64,000 nt of DNA from Nemertoderma westbladi (GCA_032718475.1 JAUCBJ010003414.1:1-64000); one strand, 5' to 3'. Counted from the first letter of the stretch, positions 37,966-47,577 are shown. A program made the numbers and translations. Notes: a model not told the origin generated them from the sequence alone.

Positions 37966-38865
37966 TTGTCTGCCCTGGATCGCATGGAACCTACAGTAAG
38001 TCGTAGTCTACTTGTAGGAAGAGAGGAACCTGCGTTTATGACAATTAAACAGGTAAGTAAGCCGTTAGCAGTTAAACCTGTGACGTGCTGTGCGAACCCA
38101 GTTATTTATAGACTGACTACGAAACCCGACTGCTTTATTCGACCTTTGACACAATGTTCGACGAGACCTACGACTTCGTGGAAGGCTTGCGAGCCTACCG
38201 AACAACGGAGGAGAACGGATGTGGGCAGTACCAACAGGATCGAACAATGTTTAACGAGACCTACGACTTCGTGGAAGGCTTGCGAGCCTGCCGAACGACG
38301 GAGAACCGTAGATTCTAGACCTCAACGTACTCGACAAAAGGTAATACGCCGGACGCGAACCCGCCAACCACCTTATCCGGACGATAGCGACTCATCTAGC
38401 GACTCGGAGTCGACGGAACGGGAAATATTCCGTACTGGAGCGGCAGCAGCGGCAGCAGATTACAAACGGGAGGATAGATCGACGAACCAATACATCAACA
38501 ATCCTCCACAAGAAACACCCTTTCGGAAACCCACGTTGCAACCAACGGAAATGATCAGTGCCAAACAGTTCATCGAGATGACGGACCGACTAGCTCAACT
38601 CGAAGAACGATTCGAAGCGCAACCGTCGGATCGATCACAAACCAGCGTGGAGATAGAACAACCTAGACAACATCGACCACCAAGGAGAGAACAGGAGACT
38701 AGACAGACTCTGACCCATCGAGAAGAAGATCCCGTTAATATTTCCTACCGACGAACAATGCGCAGAATGGAACGACTGGACGACGCAACCGAACAAGGAC
38801 GCAGACAGTTAGATTTAGTTAGCGAGATTGCGAAGTTTGCGGCTAGACACGGATTACCGGCATAA
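37966..38865 (+). CDS. gag of element B, late part with WKACEPT repeats
   Basis: 299 codons. Compared with A a deletion of about 300 bp removes the region after LDRMEP. It contains TTSWKACEPTEQRRR and TTSWKACEPAERRR from the hairpin pair. Then comes a Ser/Asp patch, an Ala run, NNPPQETPFRKPTLQPTEMISAKQFIEMTDRLAQLEERFEAQ (here given in part) and an Arg-rich region. It ends at TAA (38863) before QPLKFSGKVKHW, the DUF1759-type part of Gag, which continues in the same frame. Confidence 0.65.
   Translation: MSALDRMEPTVSRSLLVGREEPAFMTIKQVSKPLAVKPVTCCANPVIYRLTTKPDCFIRPLTQCSTRPTTSWKACEPTEQRRRTDVGSTNRIEQCLTRPTTSWKACEPAERRRTVDSRPQRTRQKVIRRTRTRQPPYPDDSDSSSDSESTEREIFRTGAAAAAADYKREDRSTNQYINNPPQETPFRKPTLQPTEMISAKQFIEMTDRLAQLEERFEAQPSDRSQTSVEIEQPRQHRPPRREQETRQTLTHREEDPVNISYRRTMRRMERLDDATEQGRRQLDLVSEIAKFAARHGLPA
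38180..38199 (+). repeat. 20-bp hairpin repeat, B copy 2 (in gag)
   Basis: GGAAGGCTTGCGAGCCTACC, read as KACEPT. First of a tandem pair. Confidence 0.9.
38273..38292 (+). repeat. 20-bp hairpin repeat, B copy 3 (in gag)
   Basis: GGAAGGCTTGCGAGCCTGCC, one change from consensus, read as KACEPA. Second of the tandem pair, 93 bp after the first. Confidence 0.9.
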
Positions 38866-39540
38866 CAACCGCTGAAGTTCTCTGGCAAAGTGAAACACTG
38901 GCATACACTGGTAGACTACGTAGAGTCCCAGATTGCTAAGTGTGCATTCACCTCGACGGAGAAGTTGAATTACTAGCTCCAAGTCCTGTCTGGTGAGCCG
39001 AAACGATTAGCGGAAACCTTCATTGGTGTTCCAGATGCCTTTGAGTTGGCGTACGACCATCTATATTCGATTTACGGCGGCAACGTCGCCATGGCTAAAT
39101 CCATTATCGAAGACCTCTGCAGAGGAGGCAGTATTTCGAAACCGATCGATCTTCTATGACTCGCGGACGAAATCAAGAATGCTATAGAGACTTTACGGTC
39201 CATTGGACAACTCGAATACGCTAACGCACCGACAGTTCTCATTCGAATAATCGGTAGACTTCATCATAGACTACGACGAGAATGGCGACGCATCGAGTAC
39301 CAGCGTGAAGAAGCCGGCGGGCTATTGAAACTCACCGACGTCTACCAACTGATTTCACGGGAGGCCGTAATAGAGACTCGATCGAACTATACTGATCACC
39401 ATATAGCGGCAGAAGGGATAGCTATTTCTGCGCCGACTCGGACTAAACCATTTCCGACGAACGCGAAAGCCGTTACCTATGCCACCCCAACTGAGACTTC
39501 TAAAGTTCTGACGCCTATCGGCATCTAGCAGCCACGACAA
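38866..39540 (+). pseudogene. gag of element B, DUF1759-like region with stops
   Basis: The same frame as the upstream gag piece continues: QPLKFSGKVKHWHTLVDYVES, KLNY(stop)LQVLSGEPKRLAETF, FELAYDHLYSIYGG, then DLL(stop)LADEIKNAIETL. This is the order of the BEL/Pao Gag capsid region (DUF1759/DUF1758 type). Three stops lie at about 38973, 39157 and 39526. At least two of them fit C-to-T change of CAG or CGA. Confidence 0.65.
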
Positions 39541-39543
39541 CAG

Positions 39544-40539
39544 TTGCCGGCGGACTTTGTGGGATGCTCATACTGCGAGCGGAACGGCAGGAACCATAGC
39601 GGACATAAACTACGTGGATGTCGCGCTTTTAGGGAGTTAGGAATCGAAGAAAGAAGACTTCAGATTCGATCTTTGGATTCTTGTTGGAGATGTACGAAGC
39701 CAGGACTCGTCCGGAAGGATTGCCCGAGCGACGATACATGTCCTCTATGTGGACGTAACCACAACGCGTTACTTCACACGACTAGTCATACTCCGACCAA
39801 ATGCTTTCGACGAGAGTATCCAGATAAAGCGGCTAGATGCGATGCGCTTTATAAAGAGCGTGCGCCGCGCGAGATTCGTACTTTCTATACAGACTGTATG
39901 GATCAGTCGGGATCATCGGACGAGGACGAGGAGGAAGACGACACATTTTACGTGCATGCGGGGGAGGAACAGCCATCAGTAACACTCCTCACACAGAACC
40001 AATTGAAAGGGTTTAGCGTGATTCCTATAAAGATTACCGGAACCAGAGGGAGCAAGCGTATATACGCTATCTTAGACTCTGCGTCATCGCATAGTTATGT
40101 CGACGAACAAGTAGCCGATGTGGTTACGGACATGAGTCAAGGTAAGACTGCTCAGTATACTGTAAGCAGCATGCATGGTAAGCGAGCGATTCCAGTGACA
40201 AGAGTAAAACTAACCTTATACACTCTTCTTTCCAAAGCGGAACACAGCAAGGAGGAGCGCTCATTACTTCCGGTAAAAAATTTGACCTTTGCAGCTACGA
40301 AGGACTTTAGTAACTTGCTCGGCCCTGTGCCAGAGCAATCACCGGAAGATCATAAGTATTTCCGACACCTTGGAATACCGGAATGTCCTGTTAATTATCG
40401 TTCAATCACGATGTTAATTGGGACAGACCAGTTTAACTTACATCAGGTATGGGAGACACGCCCATCTGTTATTACAGCGGGCAACCCCTATGCATGTAGA
40501 ACTGGTATATATATAATATATATAACTTGGTATACTTAG
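39544..40539 (+). CDS. Nucleocapsid zinc fingers and aspartic protease of element B
   Basis: 331 codons from ADFVGCSYCERNGRNHSGHKLRGC, with CWRCTKPGLVRKDC and CPLCGRNHNALLH, the triple zinc-finger pattern of BEL Gag. In the second finger GH is replaced by GL. Then KRIYAILDSASSHSYVDEQVAD, the retroviral-type aspartic protease active site (DSA here, against the DSG in element C). It ends near LIGTDQFNLHQVWETRPSVITAGNPYA, typical of BEL just before RT. Confidence 0.8.
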   Translation: MPADFVGCSYCERNGRNHSGHKLRGCRAFRELGIEERRLQIRSLDSCWRCTKPGLVRKDCPSDDTCPLCGRNHNALLHTTSHTPTKCFRREYPDKAARCDALYKERAPREIRTFYTDCMDQSGSSDEDEEEDDTFYVHAGEEQPSVTLLTQNQLKGFSVIPIKITGTRGSKRIYAILDSASSHSYVDEQVADVVTDMSQGKTAQYTVSSMHGKRAIPVTRVKLTLYTLLSKAEHSKEERSLLPVKNLTFAATKDFSNLLGPVPEQSPEDHKYFRHLGIPECPVNYRSITMLIGTDQFNLHQVWETRPSVITAGNPYACRTGIYIIYITWYT

Positions 40540-40830
40540 AGCACCAGTGCGTTCACTAGAGGTAAGTGACCAGGAGGACAACGTTTTGAGTACGTGTAGT
40601 TTATTGACTACTACGATGGATAATTCTCCTTCACACTCCTGTGGTCCAATTGTACAGACTGCATTACGACAGACTTGCGTCGCTAACGCAGACGTAACCG
40701 ATACTGACGTAACTGATCTAGACACGACCACACGACCTCTGGCTTACAACTACTTGCAGTAAACCAGGTTGTATTGACTACTGAAGACCAAAGGGTTGTT
40801 GCCGTGGATTACTCGATGAACAAGGTTTTT

Positions 40831-40854
40831 GGAAGGCTTGCGAGCCAGCCTACC
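40831..40854 (+). repeat. Hairpin repeat, B copy 4 (24 bp variant)
   Basis: GGAAGGCTTGCGAGCC-AGCC-TACC: consensus with a 4-bp AGCC duplication in the right arm. Confidence 0.8.
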
Positions 40855-40956
40855 GAAAAATCCGAAGGTCATTGACCCCACCCACCAGCCTTCGACACCG
40901 GTCATTGACCGGTTTTCAAACCGCCACACGACGATTCGACGCCGACTAGTGACACC

Positions 40957-40976
40957 AGAAGGCTTGCGAGCCTACC
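40957..40976 (+). repeat. 20-bp hairpin repeat, B copy 5
   Basis: AGAAGGCTTGCGAGCCTACC, one change from consensus. It lies just before the reverse-transcriptase frame. Confidence 0.85.
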
Positions 40977-40983
40977 AGACACA

Positions 40984-42135
40984 TTGAAACTAGCCACTGC
41001 AGCGGACGAAGACGTGGACGAGGACCATGGCGCAGTGCAAGCAGCGCTTGACCGACTGCTGACTCAACGGACCATTAAATGGTTGGAACAGGACTCAGCA
41101 GAACCCGGTAGTTACGAGACCGCTATGTCAGAACAGGAAAAACGGTCATTAAATATTATGAGAGATACCATTCGCCAGACCGCGAATGGCCACTACGAGG
41201 TTGGCATATTGTGGTGCAATGGACAAACTAAACTCGTTAACAACTACCCACTTGCTTTGAGGCGACTCAAATCAATAAGGCAGCGATTGTTGCGTGATGA
41301 GACGGCCCATATGCAATACAATGCGCAACTTCAGACGTATCTCCAAAAGGGATATGCCATTAGGATGTTAAATCCCGAGGTAACCACAGATCAGACATAT
41401 TACCTGCCACATCATTTTGTTCGACACCCGGACAAACCTGGCGAGGTGCGTGTAGTCAACGACTGCGCTGCGCTTTACCAAGGGATGTCTATGAACAGCG
41501 AATTGATGGACGGGCCGAATATGAATAATTACCTCATGGTAGTCCTAATGCATTTTAGACAACGCAAAGTGGCATTCACCTGTGACATAGAGGCCATGTT
41601 TCACCAGGTTAAGGCTTTGGAGCGGGACAGGGACAGCTTGAGGTTTCTTTGGTATCCGGACGGAAATTTAGAACTTCCGCCAGAAACTTACCAAATGCAG
41701 GTAAGAGTTTTTGGAACCAGGGACAGCCCCAACTGCACCATATACGCCTTAAAGCAGACAGCATTGGACAGACAAGACCAATTTGACCCAGAAGTAGTTC
41801 GGACAGTGGAACGAGATTTCTACGTGGATGACGGCCTCAAGAGTTGTGACACTCTGGAGTGCGCTACGACCGTAGCACACCAACTCCAGGATTGTCTTGC
41901 TGAGGGCGGATTCCGCCTTATGAAGTTCGCTTCCAACAAACCCGAACTAGTGAACTCATTCGACCCGATGGATCGCAGTGGAGGTGACTTAGACTTAGAC
42001 CTAGAACCTCTACCTACGACCAAAGTATTAGGACTTAGTTGGGACCCTAACACCAACAATTTTAGGGTACATGTAAGGTCCAACGACCAGACTAGACCTC
42101 TCACTAAGAGGACTTGCTTATCGACCATGAATTGA
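40984..42135 (+). CDS. BEL/Pao reverse transcriptase of element B
   Basis: 383 codons: WCNGQTKLVNNYPLALRRL, YYLPHHFVRHPDKPGEVRVVNDCAA (in part), LMDGPNMNNYLMVVLMHFR, VAFTCDIEAMFHQV (catalytic Asp), LRFLWYPDGN, MQVRVFGTRDSPNCTIYAL, then RDFYVDDGLKS (catalytic YVDD) and GFRLMKFASNKPEL and KVLGLSWDP. These are textbook BEL/Pao signatures. It ends at TGA (42133), where the SxxxxxYDPLG run of the family expects a sense codon, so the polyprotein was continuous. Confidence 0.9.
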   Translation: MKLATAADEDVDEDHGAVQAALDRLLTQRTIKWLEQDSAEPGSYETAMSEQEKRSLNIMRDTIRQTANGHYEVGILWCNGQTKLVNNYPLALRRLKSIRQRLLRDETAHMQYNAQLQTYLQKGYAIRMLNPEVTTDQTYYLPHHFVRHPDKPGEVRVVNDCAALYQGMSMNSELMDGPNMNNYLMVVLMHFRQRKVAFTCDIEAMFHQVKALERDRDSLRFLWYPDGNLELPPETYQMQVRVFGTRDSPNCTIYALKQTALDRQDQFDPEVVRTVERDFYVDDGLKSCDTLECATTVAHQLQDCLAEGGFRLMKFASNKPELVNSFDPMDRSGGDLDLDLEPLPTTKVLGLSWDPNTNNFRVHVRSNDQTRPLTKRTCLSTMN

Positions 42136-42621
42136 TTGTATGACCCATTGTGTTTCATTAGTCCAGTGATCCTACATGCTAGGATCATACTCCGCAGCAT
42201 TTGGCAAGCCGGACTGGAATGGGACGATCCCATCCCAGAAAAGTTAGCTGAGCAATGGAGGGACTGGGAAGCCCAACTGACATTCCTACAAGACTATACC
42301 ATACCAAGGGTATACTTTCCTTTGCAGACCACCTTTCCTGCCGATTTAGAGCTTCACAGATTTAGTGACGCTAGCAAGGATGGATTGGGGGTTACTTTAT
42401 ACCTTAGACGACAAGTGACATCGGACAGCTACGAAGTGTCTCTCGTTACTTCAAGGGCTAGAACAATGCCGTTGAAGTATATGACTCTAGTTCAACGCGA
42501 GCTGGAGGCTAACTTGAAGGTCACATATTGGACGGATGCGACGTTGGTACTTTGGTACATAAACGACGAATTATCAATTGCGATATTTCGCATGAGAGTT
42601 CACAGCGATCAATCAAGGTAA
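42136..42621 (+). CDS. RNase H region of element B
   Basis: 161 codons in the same frame as RT: LYDPLCFISPVILHARIILR, then RFSDASKDGLGVTLYLR (first RNase H Asp), RELEA (Glu) and YWTDATLVLWYI (Asp). The three acidic residues of RNase H can be placed. The expected piece with ADLASRG..W..GP is missing after 42621, so a deletion joins RNase H to the pre-integrase region. Confidence 0.8.
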   Translation: MYDPLCFISPVILHARIILRSIWQAGLEWDDPIPEKLAEQWRDWEAQLTFLQDYTIPRVYFPLQTTFPADLELHRFSDASKDGLGVTLYLRRQVTSDSYEVSLVTSRARTMPLKYMTLVQRELEANLKVTYWTDATLVLWYINDELSIAIFRMRVHSDQSR

Positions 42622-42643
42622 ACAGATCAAGTCTTCACCGATT

Positions 42644-43600
42644 TTGAGTTGGAGTCCGATTATTTACAGGGGCTTACTTTGTCACAAGTCCAGACTCCAG
42701 AACATTGACTTTGCACTAGACTTTAGGTATCCTATCATCATACCGCAACACCATGAGTTACAGCGCGCTATGATACTGGACGCACATGTACAACTCAAAC
42801 ACGTGGGTAGACATCACTGCCTATCACACTTACGATCGAGGTTTGTACTGATTGGGCCTAGCAAGGCACTGAGTTCGGTAACACGGAACTGTATGATTTG
42901 TAAGAAGGTGCACGCGAGAATAGGACACCAAGAAATGAGTGAACTACCACTAGTGAGATTACAGGCGTTTAGACCCCCTTTCACTGAGACAGGGATAGAC
43001 TGTTTTGGACCTATAATCGCGAAACGTGGAAGGATACAGGTAAAACGTTGGGGATTAATCTTCACCTGCATGGCCAGCAGAGCTTTCCATATTGAGCGTG
43101 TGACAGACTTGACCACCAAAGCCTTTATCCTAGCCTTACGGCGATTTATCGCTAGACGTGGATTGGTCAAATCCATTTATTGTGACCAAGGGACAAACTT
43201 TGTGGGTGCACGGAATGAGATAACCAGAGCTTTAAGAAAGTTGGACCAAGACCAGATTTCCGAGGAACTACATCCTCACCATATTGTTTGGAACTTCAAC
43301 ACTCCAGACAGTCCGTGGAGAGGCGGCATTTGGGAAAGGCTGATTGGCTCAATCAAAACAGCTATGGCTAAAGTATTACCGACGCAACACATTTTGACAG
43401 ACGACCAACTGACGACGTTGTTAATAGAAATTGAAGCGATTTTGAACACACGACCGATCGCTTTGATCCCAAACAATAACGACGCACAGTTTGCCTTGAC
43501 ACCAGCGTACCTGCTTATGCAGGCGCCGATGAAATTGTTGCCCACTTCGGTACCTGTTGATAGCGATGGATACGGAAACACATATCTCTACCGGACTTAG
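42644..43600 (+). CDS. Integrase of element B
   Basis: 318 codons. HHCC zinc domain (HVQLKHVGRHHCLSHLRSRF ... CMICKK) near residues 50-90. DDE core: TGIDCFGP, MASRAFHIERVTDLT, YCDQGTNFVGA, SPWRGGIWERLIGSIK, all three acidic residues present. NNDAQFALTPAYLLM follows. It is cut after GYGNT, where a deletion joins it to the accessory region near 43588, removing the DUF5641 tail and the first accessory frames that A keeps. Confidence 0.9.
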   Translation: MSWSPIIYRGLLCHKSRLQNIDFALDFRYPIIIPQHHELQRAMILDAHVQLKHVGRHHCLSHLRSRFVLIGPSKALSSVTRNCMICKKVHARIGHQEMSELPLVRLQAFRPPFTETGIDCFGPIIAKRGRIQVKRWGLIFTCMASRAFHIERVTDLTTKAFILALRRFIARRGLVKSIYCDQGTNFVGARNEITRALRKLDQDQISEELHPHHIVWNFNTPDSPWRGGIWERLIGSIKTAMAKVLPTQHILTDDQLTTLLIEIEAILNTRPIALIPNNNDAQFALTPAYLLMQAPMKLLPTSVPVDSDGYGNTYLYRT

Positions 43601-44687
43601 TATGCAACTGGTGCGGGGATCAACGTTCGCACACTTTCTACACTTGTTGGCGTTTCGTGGCGCAGTGCACGTATTGGAATATTTAAGGTCATAGGGCATC
43701 CGAATGTCAACTTAGGGACATCCCCTATGAGCACATGTCAGTTAAAATCATTCGACAGCTATTCGACCATTGGGAGAATCTAGCAGACGAGCATGTATCG
43801 ACACAGTGACGCCGTTTCCCTATGAGAGCACACTTGGGATTTTGGGCCGTAAACCCTCTCATAATGTCGAAGGAAGGATACGTGTCAGCTATGCCTCAAT
43901 ATGATGAACTCTTGGAGGTGCTGGATATATTGCCATTGGATAGCGGATTTAAGGTTGTACGGGACTACTTTCTACAGGTACACCCCGACAACAAGAACAC
44001 TTGGAACTTTCAAACTATGGTGAACAAGATTACCGCCAGGGAATTCGACAAATTGCGAGTCGAACAGCGGAATGCCTGGCAGGAGCCTGGCATTCGACAG
44101 CTTGGGCATACCGGAGCGCATTTTATCGCAAACGCGTAACCTCGTGTATTTTAGACGAGACGGACGTTTTGCGTGAGACTGGCTTGAAGGCCACGCTGTT
44201 AGCCGAAAAGACGCGTCACCCACAGGATGATCTGCAACTTCGTATACTTAGAGCCCAGAAGGCCGGACAAGAGATAAAGAAGGTAGTAAATGTCGCCGAG
44301 AGGACAACATCGAAGTCGCAAATCCGGATGACTCGGGGCACGATTTCCCTAGCTAGAGAACCACGCGGAGGGACAGGATACGCTTTGCCGGAACCCATTA
44401 GAATTCAGACGACGTCAGAGAGCGAGGTGTCAGCGGACGGAACAGTCCCACCCTTTCGACTTCCTCCCAGCGTTGTGGAGACTCGATCCGATGTTAAGCC
44501 AACAATTGGAATCGGACGAGGATTTAGAGGACTGAGCGCACGACGGATGTGCGAAACTCCCGTCGTCCCCTTTCCTAGCGTTTTGGAACCACCGACAGCT
44601 CGACACCGAAGTCCGAGTCCAGTTCGATCCCGACCACCACCCAATCATATTAGAGGGCGTGGACGAGCCCATTCGGCCAAGGAATAG
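43601..44687 (+). pseudogene. Accessory 3' region of element B, truncated
   Basis: Matches A 6925-5832. Starts within the second zinc knuckle; the third knuckle has CTYW in place of CTYC. Then MRAHLGFWAVNPLIMSKEGYVS (in part) and, after frame changes near 43808 (TGA for CGA in A) and 44080, the C-terminal part GTGYALPEPIRIQTTSESE to the basic tail and stop at 44687. B lacks about 3.4 kb between GYGN of integrase and this point. Confidence 0.7.
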
Positions 44688-44706
44688 GAGAGCGAGATGA
44701 AGAAAG

Positions 44707-44726
44707 GAAGGCTTGCGAGCCTACCG
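44707..44726 (+). repeat. 20-bp hairpin repeat, B copy 6
   Basis: GGAAGGCTTGCGAGCCTACC, a consensus copy, just after the stop of the accessory frame. Confidence 0.9.
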
Positions 44727-44853
44727 ATTGGATATTATATTCGGATATTTTATTTGGATGTTTATATTGGATATTTATATTGGATATTTATATTTGGATA
44801 TTATATTTGGGTATTTATATTGGATGTTGGGTTTAGAGGAGCGAGATAGAGAA

Positions 44854-44873
44854 GGAAGGCTTGCGAGCCTACC
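44854..44873 (+). repeat. 20-bp hairpin repeat, B copy 7
   Basis: GGAAGGCTTGCGAGCCTACC, a consensus copy, in the 3' UTR. The A counterpart at 5647 has loop changes. Confidence 0.9.
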
Positions 44874-45488
44874 GTTAGCAATTAGTGCTCAGGAGAAGAT
44901 ATCCAGACCAGCAGGACGAACTATTGAGCTCGTCAGGAGGACACGTTAAGACCTATTTGAAAGTTATTAGCGCATTATGTTTATTATATATTTAAGACTG
45001 ATTTAATTTGGTAAATTTATTATGTATATTTGTAATATATGAAAGATTATTGAAAGCTTTGTAATTATTTTTTTGATTTGTTCCGATTTGTATTGTTCTG
45101 ATTTTGTTTAATTTGCCTATCTTGATAACCGAAAGCTTTTTTTTGTATTTTATGCACTAAAGTTAATTGGTAAATTTGTATTTTGTATGTATGATGGATT
45201 GTATTTACGCCGTACCTGCAATATTAAGTATGCAATAATTAGGTAGTGATTATTTTATATTTTAGGCCCCACCAGTAGATTTGGAAGTATTTTGTAAATA
45301 GTTTATATGTCGATTGGTGACAACAGTCTTACTTACTGTTTTCATGGAGCGGTGATGGATTATTTCACTATAAGATAGCATTTGTAGTTTAACGTAAAAA
45401 CTTTCTGAAATCAGACGCATTTTGATTAAGTTACAGTAATGTAATATGCCTATTCTTATTAGTACACATAAAACCCATAGTTAATGTC

Positions 45489-45561
45489 ATGGCATAGTGG
45501 TCAGATGGTTAAGGCGTTGGTTACATTACAGATAGGATACGAGTTTGAATCCCAGTCGGGA
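45489..45561 (+). other. tRNA-like segment in B 3' LTR
   Basis: The same box A and box B-like motifs as at 25731-25803, with two changes (GGCATAGTGG; GAGTTTGAATCCC). Confidence 0.55.
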
Positions 45562-45738
45562 AATTTGCATTTTTGGGCAATTTATTTTCATTTGGTATAA
45601 TTAGATAAACCAATGAAGTGCGTACAACACATGGAACGATGAGTTGGGCCAATCATAGGGCATAGAACATCTTATTGCTCCAATGTGAGGCCATGGAATA
45701 CTCTGGAAGGTTCTAGCGGATTCTATGTCCCAGATTTA

Positions 45739-45750
45739 GTATATAAAGGG
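45739..45750 (+). promoter_or_regulatory. TATA box in B 3' LTR
   Basis: GTATATAAAGGG, identical in context to the 5' LTR box. Confidence 0.7.
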
Positions 45751-47356
45751 CTGGTTTGCCTTCGGTTAACACACATACACTTGTCCTTGACTCTTGCTTA
45801 CTATTTAGTTGTCACTTGTTGGATTACACTAGTATTTGTTTTGTTATAAATCTGTTTGATAATCATTTGCTAAACTGTAAATATACTGTAAACTTCTGAA
45901 CATGTATATTTCTAAACGTCCACCTTTGGGACAGCCAAGCATTAGGAAGATGGCCGCCTAGACCGTTAGGCCGTCAGCAACGCAGGGAATGATGTCCACA
46001 ACACGCTAGCGCCCACATTAGATTAGACCACGCACCCCCTTCGCCCTACGAAATACTCCACTTTGCCATGCAGCGCCCGATTTCCTAGGAAGGTAAGACT
46101 TTGTTTGACGCCCTTGCCCGACGTAAGACCTATAGATCAGGGTAAGCGTGACGCCGTTCTGGGACGCCGCAAAATTTAGGATCAAATAATTATATTCAGA
46201 CAACCCCCCCCCCCCCCCCCCCCCGTCAGTACTGCAAATCCCTGGGTTAACCTGTATACCTCACAGGTGCGAGCTATTGCCATTCGTCAGTACGTGAGTA
46301 CACATTAGGTACGGACAGCATATGTTCCATAATTTAGTGATTCGTACTACTGACCGTTTGGTACCGGTTCGCTTTGTAGAACATATATTAGTACATACAT
46401 TAGTTACTAACACCGTGGTTGCCCGGTTGAGTTGTGGATAGGAAGGAGAGAGCTTTGACGTCATTTGTAAGTATAAAGTTCTACAAAACGCGACTAGCTT
46501 ATTTTCGTAGCTAGCGCACGGTATTGTTTTGGTCAGAAATCACCAAAACCTAGTAAAATGATATACACCAAAATTGTTTTATTGTAACACACCCACACAC
46601 ACACGCCCTAAAACATATTTACCCTTAGAGTTCTACTAGATAGCACACGTTAGATTACTTAGGCAGAATATATATAACTCACTGTTAGTATTTGTAAATT
46701 TAGGATCTGATATTTAGTTACGGCAAGAAGGAGTATTTATTTCGTTATTAAACTGTTGTTTGTCTGAGCAGCGGTATTGTTACATTAGGCACGACCCTCT
46801 TTAGACTGAATTCATACAGGGGGATCAGTATTGTTACGCTAGGTCTGTTAACCCACTAGCTCGTATAAAACCATATAAATCACACCGCGGCAAGTTACGG
46901 TATTTAGGACTGTCAGTGATAGTTAGGATTCGCTGCGCGGGGATTGTTTTCCCGTGAGTTTGGTCTGTTACTGTAACTGTACATCTGCCATACCGGTTAC
47001 AGGACAGGTTTCCTTTTGTCTAGTTCGTAGGCATTAGACCCGCTCACGTACATAGAATAGACACTAGGCTCTGCTCCTGGTCAGTAGTCTTTTGTGTATT
47101 GTATCTGTTTGTTTAGATACCCTGGACTGGGATTTGTTGTCAGATACTGTACGAGCCCGTTTCATTACTAGATCTTACGGTAAGATACATCGTTACTAGG
47201 ATCTGGTAAGCGGTATACTACTGGACTTTACGGTTAGAGGTATTCTATAGCTTCATACTAGTAGATTTGTAGGCCGTAGGATAGCCCTTACCGTGTAGAG
47301 GATTGTAAAGGCTTTTGCGGATCTAGCTAGTTAATTTCCCCGCAAAGTACTCTGTA

Positions 47357-47475
47357 GGTGTTTTAGCGGACATAAAAAGCCGTTTCCTTGCTGTACAGGT
47401 GTTTTAGTGGACATAAAAAGCCATTTCTTCTGTATGTGTACTTTAGCGGACATAACTAGCGATTTTATGTCGCAA
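47357..47475 (+). repeat. Three tandem ~40-bp repeats in U3 of element C
   Basis: Starts near 47357, 47398 and 47435. Each has TTTAG(C/T)GGACATAA. The same array occurs in the 3' LTR (59188-59306). Position upstream of the promoter suggests an enhancer. Confidence 0.8.
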
Positions 47476-47577
47476 TACGCCAAAATACTCTTGATACAGT
47501 ATAGTTCCGATGACGACATCTATCAGCTGATATGTCCACGTGTAACTTTTTCTTTGTTCTTTGTTCGGCTCACTCAA

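Larger units (their letters stand above)
40540..40983 (+). other. Protease-RT linker with two hairpin repeats
   Basis: A broken linker. Two hairpin repeats (40831-40854 and 40957-40976) lie 100 bp apart. Between them, GGTCATTGACC occurs twice (about 40867 and 40900), itself nearly palindromic. The frame is lost here. Confidence 0.6.
44688..45352 (+). other. 3' UTR and polypurine tract of element B
   Basis: Non-coding; two hairpin repeats bracket an ATATTGGATATTTAT minisatellite (44728-44830). Ends in TGGAGCGG (45345-45352) next to the LTR. It matches A's 3' UTR. Confidence 0.75.
45353..47303 (+). repeat. 3' LTR of element B, interrupted by element C
   Basis: TGATGG at 45353. It runs to AGGAT at 47303, where element C is inserted, and resumes as CTCA at 60338-60341. 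It contains the tRNA-like segment (45489-45561), the TATA box (about 45740) and one C run (46203-46224). It lacks the stretch around the second C run kept in the other two LTRs. Total about 1955 bp. Confidence 0.85.
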
